Shown in pieces: positions 53,543-64,000 of a stretch of DNA of 64,000 nucleotides. This DNA comes from Symbiodinium natans (Eukaryota > Sar > Dinophyceae > Suessiales > Symbiodiniaceae): NCBI GenBank assembly GCA_905221605.1, contig CAJNDS010001668.1:1-64000 (forward strand), in the 5' to 3' direction. The notes beneath the pieces are model-generated. The model made no database searches and was not told the origin of the DNA. It saw only the letters and a program-made list of their open reading frames with translations. Every line of letters begins with the position of its first letter. The stretch's first letter is position 1. The position numbers and the translations under genes are program-made.

Positions 53543-53815
53543 ATGGCAACCGAAGAAGCCGTGCACATATCGACTGCAGAAGCAGAGTCGAGGAACCTGG
53601 AAAAGATTCTGGAACTGCGGAAGCGAGATAATGATTTGCAACGTCAGATCGACCAGCTTCGCGTTCAATGTGCTGAACTTGCAGAGAAGCTAGCCGAACA
53701 GGATTGCCTGGATAAACGCCTGAACGTCCTGTGGCGTACGTTTCAGGACTTTCAATATGAAACCAGGGGTGCTTTATCAGGCATACTTCGCAGGCTTGGG
53801 AATAGGTCGCTCTGA
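53543..53815 (+). CDS. Small coiled-coil protein
   Basis: 90 residues from an ATG in good context (GCCGCCATGG). Most of the chain (about residues 15-65) is heptad-like and highly charged, LEKILELRKRDNDLQRQI followed by LRVQCAELAEKLAEQ, predicting a single coiled coil. The C-terminus ends in a basic LRRLGNRSL. It lies 50 bp downstream of the ASCH-like frame and could be a separate gene or a later exon. Function unknown. Confidence 0.45.
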   Translation: MATEEAVHISTAEAESRNLEKILELRKRDNDLQRQIDQLRVQCAELAEKLAEQDCLDKRLNVLWRTFQDFQYETRGALSGILRRLGNRSL

Positions 53816-53984
53816 ACAAGAAGTAGCTAATGCTGATGGCTGTGCGCGAAGCTGAGACGTTTTCTGTCGAAGTTTCGTCGGGCTGGCATGCGAGCCTCCC
53901 AACGAAACAGCCAAGAAAACCCCAACCCCCCCCAACCCCCCCGCTTCTTGGGTACGTCAGAAAAGGATTTGTGGTTATGTAGAC

Positions 53985-54265
53985 TATAAACTAGAAACGA
54001 GAGGGGTGGAAATTACACTAATTCTCCACTTCTCTACTTCTCGAATTTCGAGAAACAAAAACAAGAACGAGGGGGTGGAATTGAAATTAACTCTGTGCTT
54101 CTCTACTCATTTTTCCCGAAAGCTTCAGCGAAGGGTTCTTCGGAAAAAAAACGTCAACCTACCATCCAATCACCACACTACCATCACCACACTACAATCA
54201 CCACACTCCAATCTCCACACTACCATCACCACAGTACCATCACATCACTTCCGCTATTAAATTCT
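53985..54265. repeat. AAACGAGAGGGGTGGAA repeats and a 14-bp CACCACACTACCAT minisatellite
   Basis: Two 65-70-bp units contain AACAAAAACAAGAACGAG and GGGGTGGAAATT, then CTCCACTTCTCTACTTCTC. They are followed by tandem ACCATCACCACACT units (54,165-54,250). The same two families recur together at 59,100-59,575. Confidence 0.85.
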
Positions 54266-54299
54266 CTCCTATTTCTTAGGCTGGGGTGGGTTTCGCCGC

Positions 54300-55010
54300 G
54301 GCTAGCGCGATGCACCCCTCTGCGGGGATCGTGCGTGTCGGAGCGCTCCCGCTGTGCGTTTTTGCGCATTTAGATGTGCGCCCGCGCGCCCTCTGCGGGG
54401 ATCGTGCGTGTCGGAGCGCTCCCGCTGTGCGTTTTTGCGCATTTAGATGTGCGCCCGCGCGCCCTCTGCGGGGATCGTGCGTGTCGGAGCGCTCCCGCTG
54501 TGCGTTTTTGCGCATTTCGATGTGCGCCCGCGCACCCTCTGCGGGGATCGTGCGTGTCGGAGCGCTCCCGCTGTGCGTTTTTGCGCATTTAGATGTGCGC
54601 CCGCGCGCCCTCTGCGGGGATCGTGCGTGTCGGAGCGCTCCCGCTGTGCGTTTTTGCGCATTTCGATGTGCGCCCGCGCACCCTCTGCGGGGATCGTGCG
54701 TGTCGGAGCGCTCCCGCTGTGCGTTTTTGCGCATTGTACAACTTGCTTCGCACACCCTCTGCGGGGATCGTGCGTGTCGGAGCGCTCCCGCTGTGCGTTT
54801 TTGCGCATTGTACAACTTGCTTCGCACACCCTCTGCGGGGATCGTGCGTGTCGGAGCGCTCCCGCTGTGCGTTTTTGCGCGTTTTGCAACTTGCTTCGCA
54901 CACCCTCTGCGGGGATCGTGCGTGTCGGAGCGCTCCCGCTGTGCGTTTTTGCGTATTTTCAAGCGTGGTCGTGCACCCTCTGCGGGGATCGTGCGTGTCG
55001 GAGCCTTCCT
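54300..55010. repeat. 73-bp minisatellite (about ten units)
   Basis: Units of CCCTCTGCGGGGATCGTGCG, TGTCGGAGCGCTCCCGCTGTGCG and a TTTTTGCGCATTTAGATGTGCGCC tail. The last four units carry a variant tail (TTGTACAACTTGCTTCGCACA). Since 73 mod 3 is 1, all three frames are open through it. These are not genes. Confidence 0.96.
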
Positions 55011-55047
55011 CACCTCTTCCTCTCCTCTTGGCGGACGCCCGGAGCTG

Positions 55048-55425
55048 CCTCGACTTTTTGTAGTACAAATGTAGTACGCCGCGGACACCCGGAGCTGCCG
55101 TAGCTGGAAAGTCGACTTTTTGTAGTACAAACGTAGTACGCCGCGGACGCCAGGAGCTGCTGTAGCTGGAAAGTCGACTTTTTGTAGTACAGACGTAGTA
55201 CTTGTAGTACAAACGTAGTACGCCGCGGACGCCCGGAGCTGCCGTGGCTGGAGAGTCGACTTTTTGTAGTACAAACGTAGTACGCCGCGGACGCCCGGAG
55301 CTGCCGTGGCTGGAAAGTCGACTTTTGTAGTACAAACGTAGTACGCCGCGGACGCCCGGAGCTGCCGTGGCGGGAAAGTCGACTTTTGTAGTAGAAAGTC
55401 GACTTTCTGTAGTACAAACGTAGTT
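55048..55425. repeat. 62-bp minisatellite, copy B
   Basis: Paralogue of 43,805-44,130, preceded by extra units that copy A lacks or has lost. Confidence 0.95.
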
Positions 55426-55442
55426 GGGACTCGAACTCCGCG

Positions 55443-56080
55443 GTGTCGAAACCCTCGCAAATATCGGCGCGGAACTCTGGGGCTTCGAAAGGGTCGCAAA
55501 TACCGTGGGCGCGGAACTCTGGGGCGTCGAAAACGTCGCAAATACCGCGGGCGCGGAACTCTGGGGCTTCGAAAGCATCGCAAATACCGTGGGCGCGGAA
55601 CTCTGGGGCTTCGAAAACGTCGCAAATACCGTGGGCGCGGAACTCTGGGGCTTCGAAAACGTCGCAAATACCGTGGGCGCGGAACTCTGGGGCTTCGAAA
55701 ACGTCGCAAATACCGTGGGCGCGGAACTCTGGGGCTTCGAAAACGTCGCAAATACCGCGGGCGCGGAACTCTGGGGCTTCGAAAACGTCGCAAATACCGT
55801 GGGCGCGGAACTCTGGGGCTTCGAAAACCTCACAAACACCGTGGGCGCGGAACTCTGGAGCTTCGAAAACCTCGCAAATACCGTGGGCGCGGAACTCTGG
55901 GGCTTCGACAACGTCGCAAATACCGTGGGCGCGGAACTCATGAGGCTTCGAAAACGTCGCAAATACCGTGGGCGCGGAACTCTGGGGCTTCGAAAACCTC
56001 GCAAATACCGTGGGCGCGGAACTCCGGGGCTTCGAAAACCTCGCAAACACCGTGGGCGCGGAACTCTGGAGCTTCGAAAA
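55443..56080. repeat. 42-bp minisatellite, copy B
   Basis: About 15 units, two more than copy A, with the same first and last variant units. Unit number therefore changed after the block duplication. Confidence 0.95.
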
Positions 56081-56159
56081 CGGCGCAGCAAATAGCGCGA
56101 CGGCTCTCGTGTGGGCGCGCAATCATTGCGGATGACATCTTGTCCTGCGCTCATGCAGA

Positions 56160-56164
56160 GCTAT
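56160..56164. other. Empty insertion site of the copia element (GCTAT)
   Basis: CTCATGCAGA-GCTAT-GCTTTGATC reads continuously here. In the paralogue the same left flank stops at GCTAT (44,785) and the right flank restarts with GCTAT (52,788). Confidence 0.96.
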
Positions 56165-56235
56165 GCTTTGATCTGTTCACAACACGGCAGCAGGCGCCTC
56201 AGGCCATGTGGGACTTCTGCACGCTGGCATGTGTA

Positions 56236-56585
56236 CGTGGTATTATGCATTCATTCATCCTATGTACGCTTCGCAAACTTCGTGGACGGAACCTCGTCCG
56301 GTGCTCAGCAAAGTCTTCTTGCAGCCAATGGGTATTGCCCTGGCGCACGCGACTGAGCTCCTGCGCGCGCTGATTGCGTGGATGAGCGAGAAAGCCTTGC
56401 TTGCACGCGTGAACGCCGGGGAGGACGGCACCTGGACAAAGAACTCACATTGGACGGGCTTCTACATGACCAGCAGTGAGATCGACCGCGTCGCTGCTGC
56501 GCCATTGGTCCGTGCCGCAAAGAGACTTGAACTCATGGCGATGCGCGTGTCTATGCCTGATCTCCCGAAGCCGGCGGCGACCTGA
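56236..56585 (+). CDS. Possible protein fragment, unknown
   Basis: A plus-strand open frame ending at 56,585. Its beginning lies in the duplicated flank and its latter part (KALLARVNAGEDGTWTKN, then SSEIDRVAAAPLVRAAKRLEL) has the composition of a real helical protein. The corresponding frame in the other copy diverges after the shared WTEPRPVL. No domain is recognised, and the start is uncertain. Confidence 0.3.
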
Positions 56586-57078
56586 GGACAGCCATAAAGG
56601 CTATAGTCGATCGGACCCACACCGAAGCACTGACGCGTTGTCTGTTGACATGCTGCGGCAGGCGACTAGTGCTTCTCCGAGCAGCTCTGAGACGTTTTCT
56701 GTTGACGTGCTGCGGCATGTGACTGGTCCACCGAGAAAAGATACTCCTGCGCTCACGCTTGCATGCCTTGACTTGCAACATAGAAGACACATTGAGTCGC
56801 GCAGCGCCGTGGTGATTTGCTGCTGTCACTGCTCTAACTAAAGAAGCTTGCCCCCAGGTTGACTGCGCCCGTGCACCTGCCTTGCCTACAACGAACAGCT
56901 GTGCGCCGGCCTCAGTCTGCTTGCTTGCTAGTGTCACACAAGACCACGCACGCACGATAGGTACGAGTGGAGCAGCCGTTGCTTGGAGTCGGCTGTGCTT
57001 CTTTTGCATTTGTAACCCGCGGCGCAGACCCTGGGTCTTGCTGGCTCACAGAACTTCAGTTCTAGGGTGCGCCGCAGC

Positions 57079-57555
57079 ATGGCGCAGAATCTTTTCGAGA
57101 CCACCTTGGACAAGGTGTCCGGCGCTGGAGCCGAGCAGATGAAGGTGCCCGTGAGACGCCTGTGTTACTCCACGAAGCCGATCGTGGCAAAAACGGGCAA
57201 GAAGTTCTGCAAGTTAGCGGGGAAGATGGTAGATTTGGCTGGCAACTCTCTCTACTATGAGTTTCTAGGCAACGACGAGAAGGACGTCATGGCCAAGGCG
57301 AAAGACCTCATGTCGTCGGAATTCGTCGTGTTGACGAAGCTGAAGCTGCAGAAAAGTCCGTTCTGGGCTGGACACTACGCAAACTTCAGCGACAAAGGTT
57401 CGCGAACGGGCTTCCATCCACAGCCGGCAGGACACGCGACGTCCATGAACCTCCAGCGCATCTATCCGGAGTCCACGATCAAGTTCGCGCAGTGTGCGCG
57501 GCGGCAGGTGTGGCAGCGAGGGTTGGGGCAAGGTGGCTGTCCAAGGCGGCCATGA
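57079..57555 (+). CDS. OB-fold-like protein, possibly RPA-like
   Basis: 158 residues from an ATG in GCAGCATGGC context. The core, KTGKKFCKLAGKMVDLAG then LYYEFLGNDE and MSSEFVVLTKLKLQ, has the alternating strand pattern and 'gk.y.l.g.v.D..G' spacing of a nucleic-acid-binding OB fold. After about residue 115 the sequence loses pattern, probably running into an intron. It stands immediately 5' to the Helitron-type exons in the same orientation. Plant and some other Helitrons carry RPA-like OB genes, so a link is plausible but inferred. Confidence 0.45.
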   Translation: MAQNLFETTLDKVSGAGAEQMKVPVRRLCYSTKPIVAKTGKKFCKLAGKMVDLAGNSLYYEFLGNDEKDVMAKAKDLMSSEFVVLTKLKLQKSPFWAGHYANFSDKGSRTGFHPQPAGHATSMNLQRIYPESTIKFAQCARRQVWQRGLGQGGCPRRP

Positions 57556-57558
57556 TTG

Positions 57559-57996
57559 ATGGCTTGGTCGACAAGCTTGTCCCAGGTGACTGCTGACATA
57601 CGCCAACACAGGGGGCCTGCTCTGCGGATGGACTGGGTGGAGCAAGAGCTGCAGCTCTTTTTGTGCTGGCGAAACTTGTTGCGTCATGGGGTGCTGGCGC
57701 CAGTGGCCCTGGCGTCGTGCAGCGACGAAGGCGACCGCGAAGTGGTTCCATCAGAGGAGCATCCGACCACCATGTTTGATCCTGGCACCTGGGCCACGGC
57801 GTACCCCGATCTGTTTCCGTACGCAGACGGCGTGCCTTTTCTGACTCGGCAGACCAAGGTCTCTGTGCTGGAGGTGTTTCAGTACCTTCTCTGCCGGGAC
57901 GAACTGAGCTACACCCTGCCAGGGGAAGCCAGTTACGAGCCGCCGCAGCGTGCAAGATGGTCCGCGTCAGTGTCTTGGCTGAAAATATTCAACTTG
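57559..57996 (+). CDS. Helitron-type replication protein, N-terminal exon
   Basis: From the ATG at 57,559 the frame reads ALRMDWVEQELQLFLCWRN and later TMFDPGTWATAYPDLFPYAD with VLEVFQYLLCRDELSYTLP. This matches the region preceding the Helitron helicase-like N-domain in protist and plant Helitrons ('DP..W...YP.LFPYG'). The frame runs into a GA microsatellite, so the coding part probably ends at an intron donor before about 57,990. Confidence 0.6.
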
Positions 57997-57997
57997 C

Positions 57998-58035
<38 letters not shown>

Positions 58036-58058
58036 ATGTATGAGCTAGAGAAGGCAGT
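57997..58058 (+). repeat. GA microsatellite inside a probable intron
   Basis: About 17 GA units (58,000-58,032) followed by sequence ending GTGTGCAG, a good 3' splice site, before the next exon. The frame changes by one across it. Confidence 0.6.
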
Positions 58059-58595
58059 GTGCAGGCTTCATTTCTGCCGGTGTGCTACGATGTGCAGCGT
58101 CGCTTACAGCTGCTGCGCAAGAGCAAGGCGCACGTCCAGCGCAAGGGCTACAGCGAGCATTGCAACGTCATTGCTTCCGTTGAGCCCGAAGCCTTGCTGA
58201 AAGCCATCGCTTTGAAGGGCGAAAAGGCAGACATCCGGGCCATCATGCAGAGCCCGGAAGTCGACCCGGCCCTGAAGAGAGCTCTCGGCGACGTCCTGAT
58301 GACCACGGGCGACATCGTCGGCATGGAAGGGCATCGGTCTCAGCTGCGACACCGCGGTCACGCCGCAGGGTGGCATTTCGGCAGCTCCACTCTGTTCGTC
58401 ACGCCGAATTTGGCAGACACCCGTGCGTCCTTGCTGCTTCAGCTGAACGACAAGGCCTACGCCTTGGGCATGGACTGGAATGCTGAAACGCCCGACTTGC
58501 TGGTCAACTGTTGGGGCGATACTTTTGTGACAGCGCACCGCGGTCTATGTGTGTGCCCTGGCTGCGTCCGTGCCCCGGGCTGTTGCGCGGATTGA
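58059..58595 (+). pseudogene. Helitron helicase-like N-domain, truncated
   Basis: The frame starts after a CAG acceptor: CYDVQRRLQLLRKSKAHVQRK, then VLMTTGDIVGMEGHRSQLRHRGHAAG, then GSSTLFVTPNLADTRASLL. The last two blocks are the Helitron_like_N signature ('G.....R......G.P.LF.TPN.AD'). Similarity stops near LGMDWNAETPDL and the frame ends 30 codons later. The downstream HUH two-His motif, catalytic Tyr and SF1 helicase are absent from the window. It is either a 5' fragment of a dead Helitron or the beginning of a multi-intron gene whose later exons were lost. Confidence 0.6.
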
Positions 58596-58620
58596 CACGT
58601 TCTCTGTGAATGTCCACCTT

Positions 58621-58679
58621 CGCCCGCCGGCACGATGCTCCTGCCTTCAGCACTCGCCCGCCGGCACGATGCTCCTGCC
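58621..58679 (+). repeat. 25-bp direct repeat
   Basis: CGCCCGCCGGCACGATGCTC plus CTGCC occurs at 58,621-58,645 and 58,655-58,679, separated by 9 bp. Confidence 0.95.
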
Positions 58680-59100
58680 TCCTGCAATCAAGTGGATAGA
58701 AAAGTGACCGTGACCTTTCGCGTCATTCATCACGCTGAGTTTAACATTGACACATGTGTTGCTACACACACCCAACTTGTATGACTGGCAGGCGTAGGCT
58801 CATCCTGCACGGTGCCCGCGCAGAGCTTGGCAGCCGTGCTGCAGCAAGTTTCTTACATTCAACTTTGAAATCCCTCAGCTTGAACCCGTGAGCCAACCCT
58901 CACGCTCAAATCCCCGAGGTGCACGTTCCAAACAAGATCTCTCTGGTGCATTAGGCTCGCGTTGCTTTGTCGCTTGTGGTTGGTGCCATGTCGTCTGTCT
59001 GCTTCTGTGAACGTAAGCATGACACTTGTGGCTGCAGGTGGAGCTTGGATGATCTGATTCGTCTGCTGCTGTGACCGTCTCACTTTGGGGACTTGCAGTG
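58680..59100. other. Unique sequence, no gene recognised
   Basis: Mixed composition. Nothing beyond short chance frames. Confidence 0.5.
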
Positions 59101-59104
59101 GAAA

Positions 59105-59350
59105 AAGAACATACTATCACCACGCTAGCACTACGCTACCATCGCAACATTACCATCACCACATTATCATCACCCCATTGCCGTCATCGCGCTACCATCG
59201 CCTCAGCTATACACGGCCTCTCTACACTGCCTATTCTATTCCATCTTCTTTGCGTTTCGCGTCCTTTTCGCTGTCGACGCGACACCTGCTTCCTATCCTA
59301 CTACACCACACCACGATCACCGCACTGACAACACAACCAACTCTACGTGT
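59105..59350 (+). repeat. ACCATCACCACACT-type minisatellite, degenerate
   Basis: Repeats of ACCATCACCACA with variants (CTACCATCGCAACATT, ATCATCACCCCATTG). Same family as 54,165-54,250. Confidence 0.8.
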
Positions 59351-59403
59351 CAGTTGATATCTTCGCACTGATTGCTTTCGGGATAATCGGTGTCTAGTCT
59401 ACT

Positions 59404-59578
59404 TTTCGAATGATGAACACAAGAAACAAAAACAAGAAACGAGGGGGGTGGAATTTAGAGTTAGTCTCTACTCCTCTTGTGATTTTCGAATAATGAACAC
59501 AAGAAATCAAAACAAGAAACGAGGGGAGTGGAATTTAGACTAGTTCTCCACTTCGTTCTCCACTTTTCGAACAAGAAA
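59404..59578. repeat. 80-bp AACAAGAAACGAGGGG repeats
   Basis: Two or more units of AATGAACACAAGAAA, CAAAAACAAGAAACGAGGGG, GGTGGAATTTAGA and CTCCACTTTTCG, homologous to 53,985-54,120. Confidence 0.85.
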
Positions 59579-59605
59579 GGTCCTTGAGGGCTAGCAAACA
59601 AGCAC

Positions 59606-59633
59606 GGGGGGGGGGGGGGGTGCCACCCCCCCC

Positions 59634-59665
<32 letters not shown>
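59606..59665. repeat. Poly-G / poly-C hairpin
   Basis: 15 G, TGCCA, 8 C, A, then about 31 C. The two strands' homopolymers can pair into a very stable GC hairpin or form quadruplexes. Confidence 0.97.
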
Positions 59666-59667
<2 letters not shown>

Positions 59668-60870
59668 CCCCCCCAGATGCCCATGTCAGATCAGTCTCAC
59701 ACTGCGACGACCAGGGCTGCCAAACCTCGGATATGGCGCCGCCGGGCGAAGTAATGTCGCGGCAAGCACCTTCTCCCAGCTTGAAGCACAAGGTTGGACT
59801 TCGCCAATGCTCTACACGAACCACCCCTGTGCAGTTGCTTCTCGGGATTTCCCACCATCCCTAACAAGGAACATAACAAACCCTAAAAGGATCCATAGAA
59901 GCCATTGGGTATGAGCCCTCTGCCTCTGATAAGTTCCATTACTTCATCGAGAACTGCTTCAAATACGGACATGATGACAAAGAATTGTCTCCAATACACG
60001 GTCGCCTCCTGCGATGACTGAAGCTTAGCGCCTTTGCACCTCCCCATGCTAAACCCTAAACCCTAAACCCCCGAACCCCATGCTGCTCAAGGACTTTGGC
60101 CGAGCATCGATGGATGCGGGATCCGGGCTGTCTAGGGTAATTTGGGGGGGGGGTCTTAGAGAGATTGATTGTTTTGTACGGTTTTATAGGGATTATATGC
60201 CGGGATTCAAGGATTGGATATTACAAAGGCATTTTCATCCGAACCCCTTTCAAGCCTGCTGCACCCTGAACACCACTCCCTACTGCGCAAGGTGCCTCGC
60301 CAACCGTGAGATCCCAACCTCCAGGCCACTTACCTTTTCATCCAGTTAAGAACCTTGAGCTGCGAAGTGAACGCGAGCCGCCATTCAGCCGCAAGCAGCT
60401 AGCCATGGAGCAGGGCAGCTCGTTTAATGCATTTAACCATCCAAGCTAAACATGACAAGACTTCGCCTTCCAATGCTTGCATGCAGGATCTACTTGGTAG
60501 GTTGCCCAAATCAGAGCACTTTGCACATCCTATGGTGGTTCATGTCGAAGCCTGGCCACGGGGCGCGCAAGCACAGAGAAGCAATGAGAAGAACTGATCA
60601 CGACAGTATATAAAGAACAGGATGTGTTCATGGACCCCATCCTTTCTTACACAATCGACTTCAGAGATGGGGACGAAACCCCCACTGGACGACAAATCCG
60701 GCATTGAGCGCAGGTCTTTACGTCAACCTCCCTCCTTTCATACCCCCTCTCTTACTCCCCTCACACCCCCTTTTACCCCTACCCCCCCTCTTCGCTCCTC
60801 TTACCCGCCTCTCGTTTTCCCCAACAGCTTTTGAACTTTGGGGTCTTCCTGAGCGCCCGAGCAGGTTAAT
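59666..60870. other. Unique sequence, no gene recognised
   Basis: Contains a short CCCTAAA tract at 60,049-60,072. Open frames are short and lack any recognisable pattern. Confidence 0.5.
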
Positions 60871-60879
60871 GAATCTAGA

Positions 60880-62560
60880 TTAAACTGCACGATACTATAC
60901 CATGCTCTGTTATGCTATGCTAGCGTATACTATACTATACTTTAGACTATTCTATACAAGACTGTACGATAGTCAACTGCTGTCCGTGTGCCAAATATTC
61001 ACGGGATCGAGCCGTCGCCTTCTTTAAGCTAAGCAAGCACTCGAATAGGCCACCACTCACACAAGCACGAACGAGAAAACGATGCAACAGTCCCATTGCA
61101 GATTATTTGGCCACTCGTTTCATTCAGAAAACAAGCAAAGGAAGGAGCCACGGATTTGAGCCGAGCAAGGGATTTAGCCGCGGTTTCCTTAAGCCAGATA
61201 GGCAGAGTTGCTGCCACCGATTGCATGAAACAAAACAGAGTAAGCACAAACTTAGATTGCCACTTGCTTCTGCAACCCATGAGCAAGGAATTTGACCATC
61301 ACCTTCTCCTAACTGAACAAGAAAACCCGAACACCCATACTCGAAGTGCGAAGCGCAACAAAAGGGCACAGCCCAAGTAGGTACCCAGAAGAACCGTGAA
61401 CTACCATCATGACTTCTTGCCGTCGAGTACCACGGCAGTGGAGCGTTTGCCAGTCTATTTGCTGGGATTGCCAACAGCTGCTGTTGTGACCTAGCAGAAG
61501 TCCAGGAGCCCACACGCGCACTTTTTGCATGTCCCGCGGTGGCGCTCCTCAGGACTGGATACGTGTCATAAAGAACACGCATCGGCTGCAAAGATGCACT
61601 CCATACGCAGGTCCGGGTCAAAGGCTGTCCTGGGTTCTCAGGGGGGCTAAGGGGCTAAGGGACCCAAAGGCCCTGCCGGATATGGGTGTCACAGGCAGGA
61701 ATGGAAGTACTATGCCATTTAGTCGACTAAAAGGTAGACTGTATACTATATACATACCGTATACTGTATACTCTAGAGTATATTACTAGATATGCGATTA
61801 GTATACACTATATTATAGAGCATATACTGTATAGTATCCACTACATACTAGATACGCCATACTACATACTATATACTACATTTTACATACTACATTCGAT
61901 GTACTAGATGCAATGTACTATATGCTGTAGACAATACGCGATAAAGTATATACTTTTTACTAGACGATGCACTACACTATAAATCTGCTATATAGATTTG
62001 GAAGTTCGGCAAGGCTGTCAGGCCTCCGGCATTTGGATCAACAACTCAAGCCCCTGAAAACCACCTGAAGCTGAATCTCTATTGAACTATACTGTAGCGT
62101 ATATGCTACAATAGATAGTATAGTTTATTATGGTAGTCTGTATAGCTGTATAACATATAACATATATAGATATATATATATATATATACACATTGAAAAC
62201 TGTATAGTCTAGTTTACTGTATGATGGCCCACAAACAAGCAAGATTGGGTTGCCCAGTTGCCTTGTCTGGCACAGTTTGGCACCAATGTGCCTCGGCTTC
62301 AAAGTTGATTCTGAGATGGTAGGGGAATTCCTGAGCTGTTGGAGGTATCCACCAAAAGTATAGTATACGATACTTTTTACTGTACTATGCTACACTCCTT
62401 TTCCGGCATTGTCGCAGGGGCTGGTATGGGCTGGTGCGGGCTGGTCCGTTCAGGCTCTGAAGCAAAGACCCCGGCCCTTGCAGGCTTGAAGCTCGCAAGA
62501 CCTGACCTTATATAGTACACTGTAGAATTTACTATATCCCCATGTCTTTTCATGTCCTTG
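60880..62560. repeat. TACTATA-rich simple-sequence clusters
   Basis: Clusters of TATACTATA/TAGTATACT words at 60,885-60,975, 61,735-61,985, 62,085-62,220 and 62,350-62,395, with a (TA)n run near 62,167-62,188, separated by unique DNA. Many are self-complementary (GTATAC, TATATA). Not a clean tandem array. Confidence 0.75.
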
Positions 62561-64000
62561 CTTGCTACTGGAGGGATACCAAAGCAGCCTTGCCCCTGTA
62601 GTTTTCCTGAGCTCAGAATATCTGAAAGATGTGCAAGAACATGTTTAGTTTAGTACATAGTATGAGCTTATATGCCTTCCAGCAGCCACCAGCGTCCTTC
62701 TTCGCTTCGGCGAGGTAGCAGCATAGCTCTCCTCGACTACCGCCGAAACCGCACAGGGCCAACTCTTGCCTATGCGTGCGGTTCAGAGGTGGATGCCCCT
62801 GCTTCGGCGCAGCCCCTTTGTCGCATGCTTGAAAGCACGAAATTTCCAAGAAAATCCACTCAAGAGTGTTGGGTGCATCATGATGCATCCATGTCAGCAA
62901 AAGATTGCGAACTACAGCGTGCGCTTTGGCACACAAGGTCAAGGCGTGGTCGCGGGGAGGGCTCATCATCTTGCCATGGACGGTCGCTTGCCACTAGCTC
63001 CACCAAAATTCGGCCTGTAGCCTGGGTGAGGCACGGGGCAGGCTTAGCTTAATTGCTATTCCTTTTGCAAAGTATGGCTGCTGGCATCCCGGTGGCTGGG
63101 CGGATTCTCTTTGCAGCGCCCTTCTCTGTGAGGTGGCAGGTCACGGCCAGGCAAAGCAAAAGCAGGCTCGGGGGACACCGGACATCAGTTCAAAACGAGA
63201 GAACGAAGCTCTTACGGACTGCATGCGCTGCATCCTTGCTGCCTGGCGTTGCTGCCTTGCGCGCCGGCGTTTACAGAAGCCCACTCCCTGTGTCGAGGCC
63301 CTCTGGCGATTCCTGTTCCAGCTGCTCCAGCTGTCATAATGTCATAATGGCCCAAAGGAAGTGTGGGCAGTGGTCAAGGAGGACACTGCCGGCGCATGGC
63401 ATGTCCACCCTGCGCGGTATTTCACGCCATCCCAGTCGAGCCCATCCCATGAGATACCGGTGCAGCCACAGATGCAGACACACATCGGGGATGCAAGGGT
63501 GCGCGAGGGAAGCAAACCCAGGACACCTGGTGCGGCCTCCAAGTCAGCTGCAGAAGCTCCAGGGCCATCCGTGCACGGAGCCTCTTCTCTTGGCTTACAT
63601 GGCCTCTGCTCATAGGCTCATATATGGCCTAGTTGGACGGGGAGGTCACACGTAGTAAGCTCTTCATCTGAGACAGCATCCTTCACGTGAGCCTTGTGTT
63701 CATGTGGGAGAATCACCACACTCCTGACATCCAGGCGCAAGCGCAAAGGCCACCAGATCAAAGCTTTCTTGAACCAGCCCGGATGCCATTGCTGAGTTGC
63801 TGAATCATGCTGAATCCAGCTCCGTCCTGGCGTTCAAGAAGCCGCTTGAGGCCTACCCCTTTGGTATCCTTTGGGCTCAGTCTGGCACACGGAACTTGAG
63901 AAAGTTCGGATCTGACTGCGCTCAAAAGGACGCTCTCATCTTCATGTAAAGATGACCTCACGGAGAATGCAAGAGATGCGCTAGGCCGGGAGAGGTGCGC
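62561..64000. other. Unique sequence, no gene recognised
   Basis: GC-moderate sequence without tandem repeats or telomere-like units. Open frames on both strands are short or of unlikely composition, so I make no gene call. Confidence 0.45.

Noticed and set aside
54276-56154. Open frames of about 500 codons on the minus strand
   Set aside because: They run through three different minisatellites (73, 62 and 42 bp); no non-repeat protein sequence is included.
63053-63655. 200-codon plus-strand frame
   Set aside because: Composition is Ser/Arg/Cys-rich without pattern, overlaps equally long frames on both strands, and has no recognisable motif.

Overview
This window looks like nuclear DNA of a dinoflagellate, probably a symbiodiniacean-type genome. 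The evidence is hundreds of interstitial TTTAGGG/CCCTAAA telomere-type units, very low gene density, microsatellites and minisatellites, a Ty1/copia element with a GK-rich Gag, a Helitron-type N-terminal domain, and a charged 'RGPLRDSRRKALADL' module that I associate with dinoflagellate proteins. The genus is not determinable by reading alone. Nothing suggests a bacterial chromosome: there are no operons, rRNAs or tRNAs that I could recognise.

Layout. 1-11,480: satellite DNA. A 53-bp family (1-4,770) contains a 3,187-bp higher-order duplication. It is followed by a 59-bp family (4,771-8,815 and 9,751-11,480) interrupted by a 52-bp family (8,816-9,750). All three share a 'TACGATTTGTT' core. 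11,481-12,563 is AT-rich and gene-free. 12,566-17,977 is a GC-richer insertion set in AT-rich DNA and bounded by an inverted terminal motif. It encodes a P-loop/SF3-like ATPase, a small acidic protein carrying SUMO-type motifs, and an IS1595/Merlin-like DDE transposase. It also carries a hairpin array and 36-bp iterons, with a TATA-like box ahead of each gene. I regard this as the most likely undescribed system in the window. 17,978-43,800 is mostly noncoding and laced with telomere-like units. It holds a 1.45-kb segmental duplication, several hairpin or MITE-like elements, a decayed LINE fragment and many minisatellites.

44,786-52,787 is a complete, young Ty1/copia retrotransposon on the minus strand. 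It has identical 127-bp LTRs, a GCTAT target-site duplication, a primer-binding site and a polypurine tract. Gag and Pol lie in different frames (+1). There is an extra ATG-less ORF ahead of gag, and Pol has an unusual C-terminal extension (membrane helix, PDEPRR repeats, Ada-type zinc motif). The preserved empty site lies at 56,160-56,164, inside a paralogous copy of the flanking minisatellites (62-bp and 42-bp units at 43.8-44.7 kb and 55.0-56.1 kb).

53,000-58,600 contains gene-like pieces: an ASCH-like protein, a small coiled-coil protein, an OB-fold-like protein and a split Helitron replication-protein N-domain. 58,600-64,000 is repeats and sequence in which I recognise no gene.

All gene calls come from reading translations and motifs. 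No database search was possible, and introns were inferred only where stated.
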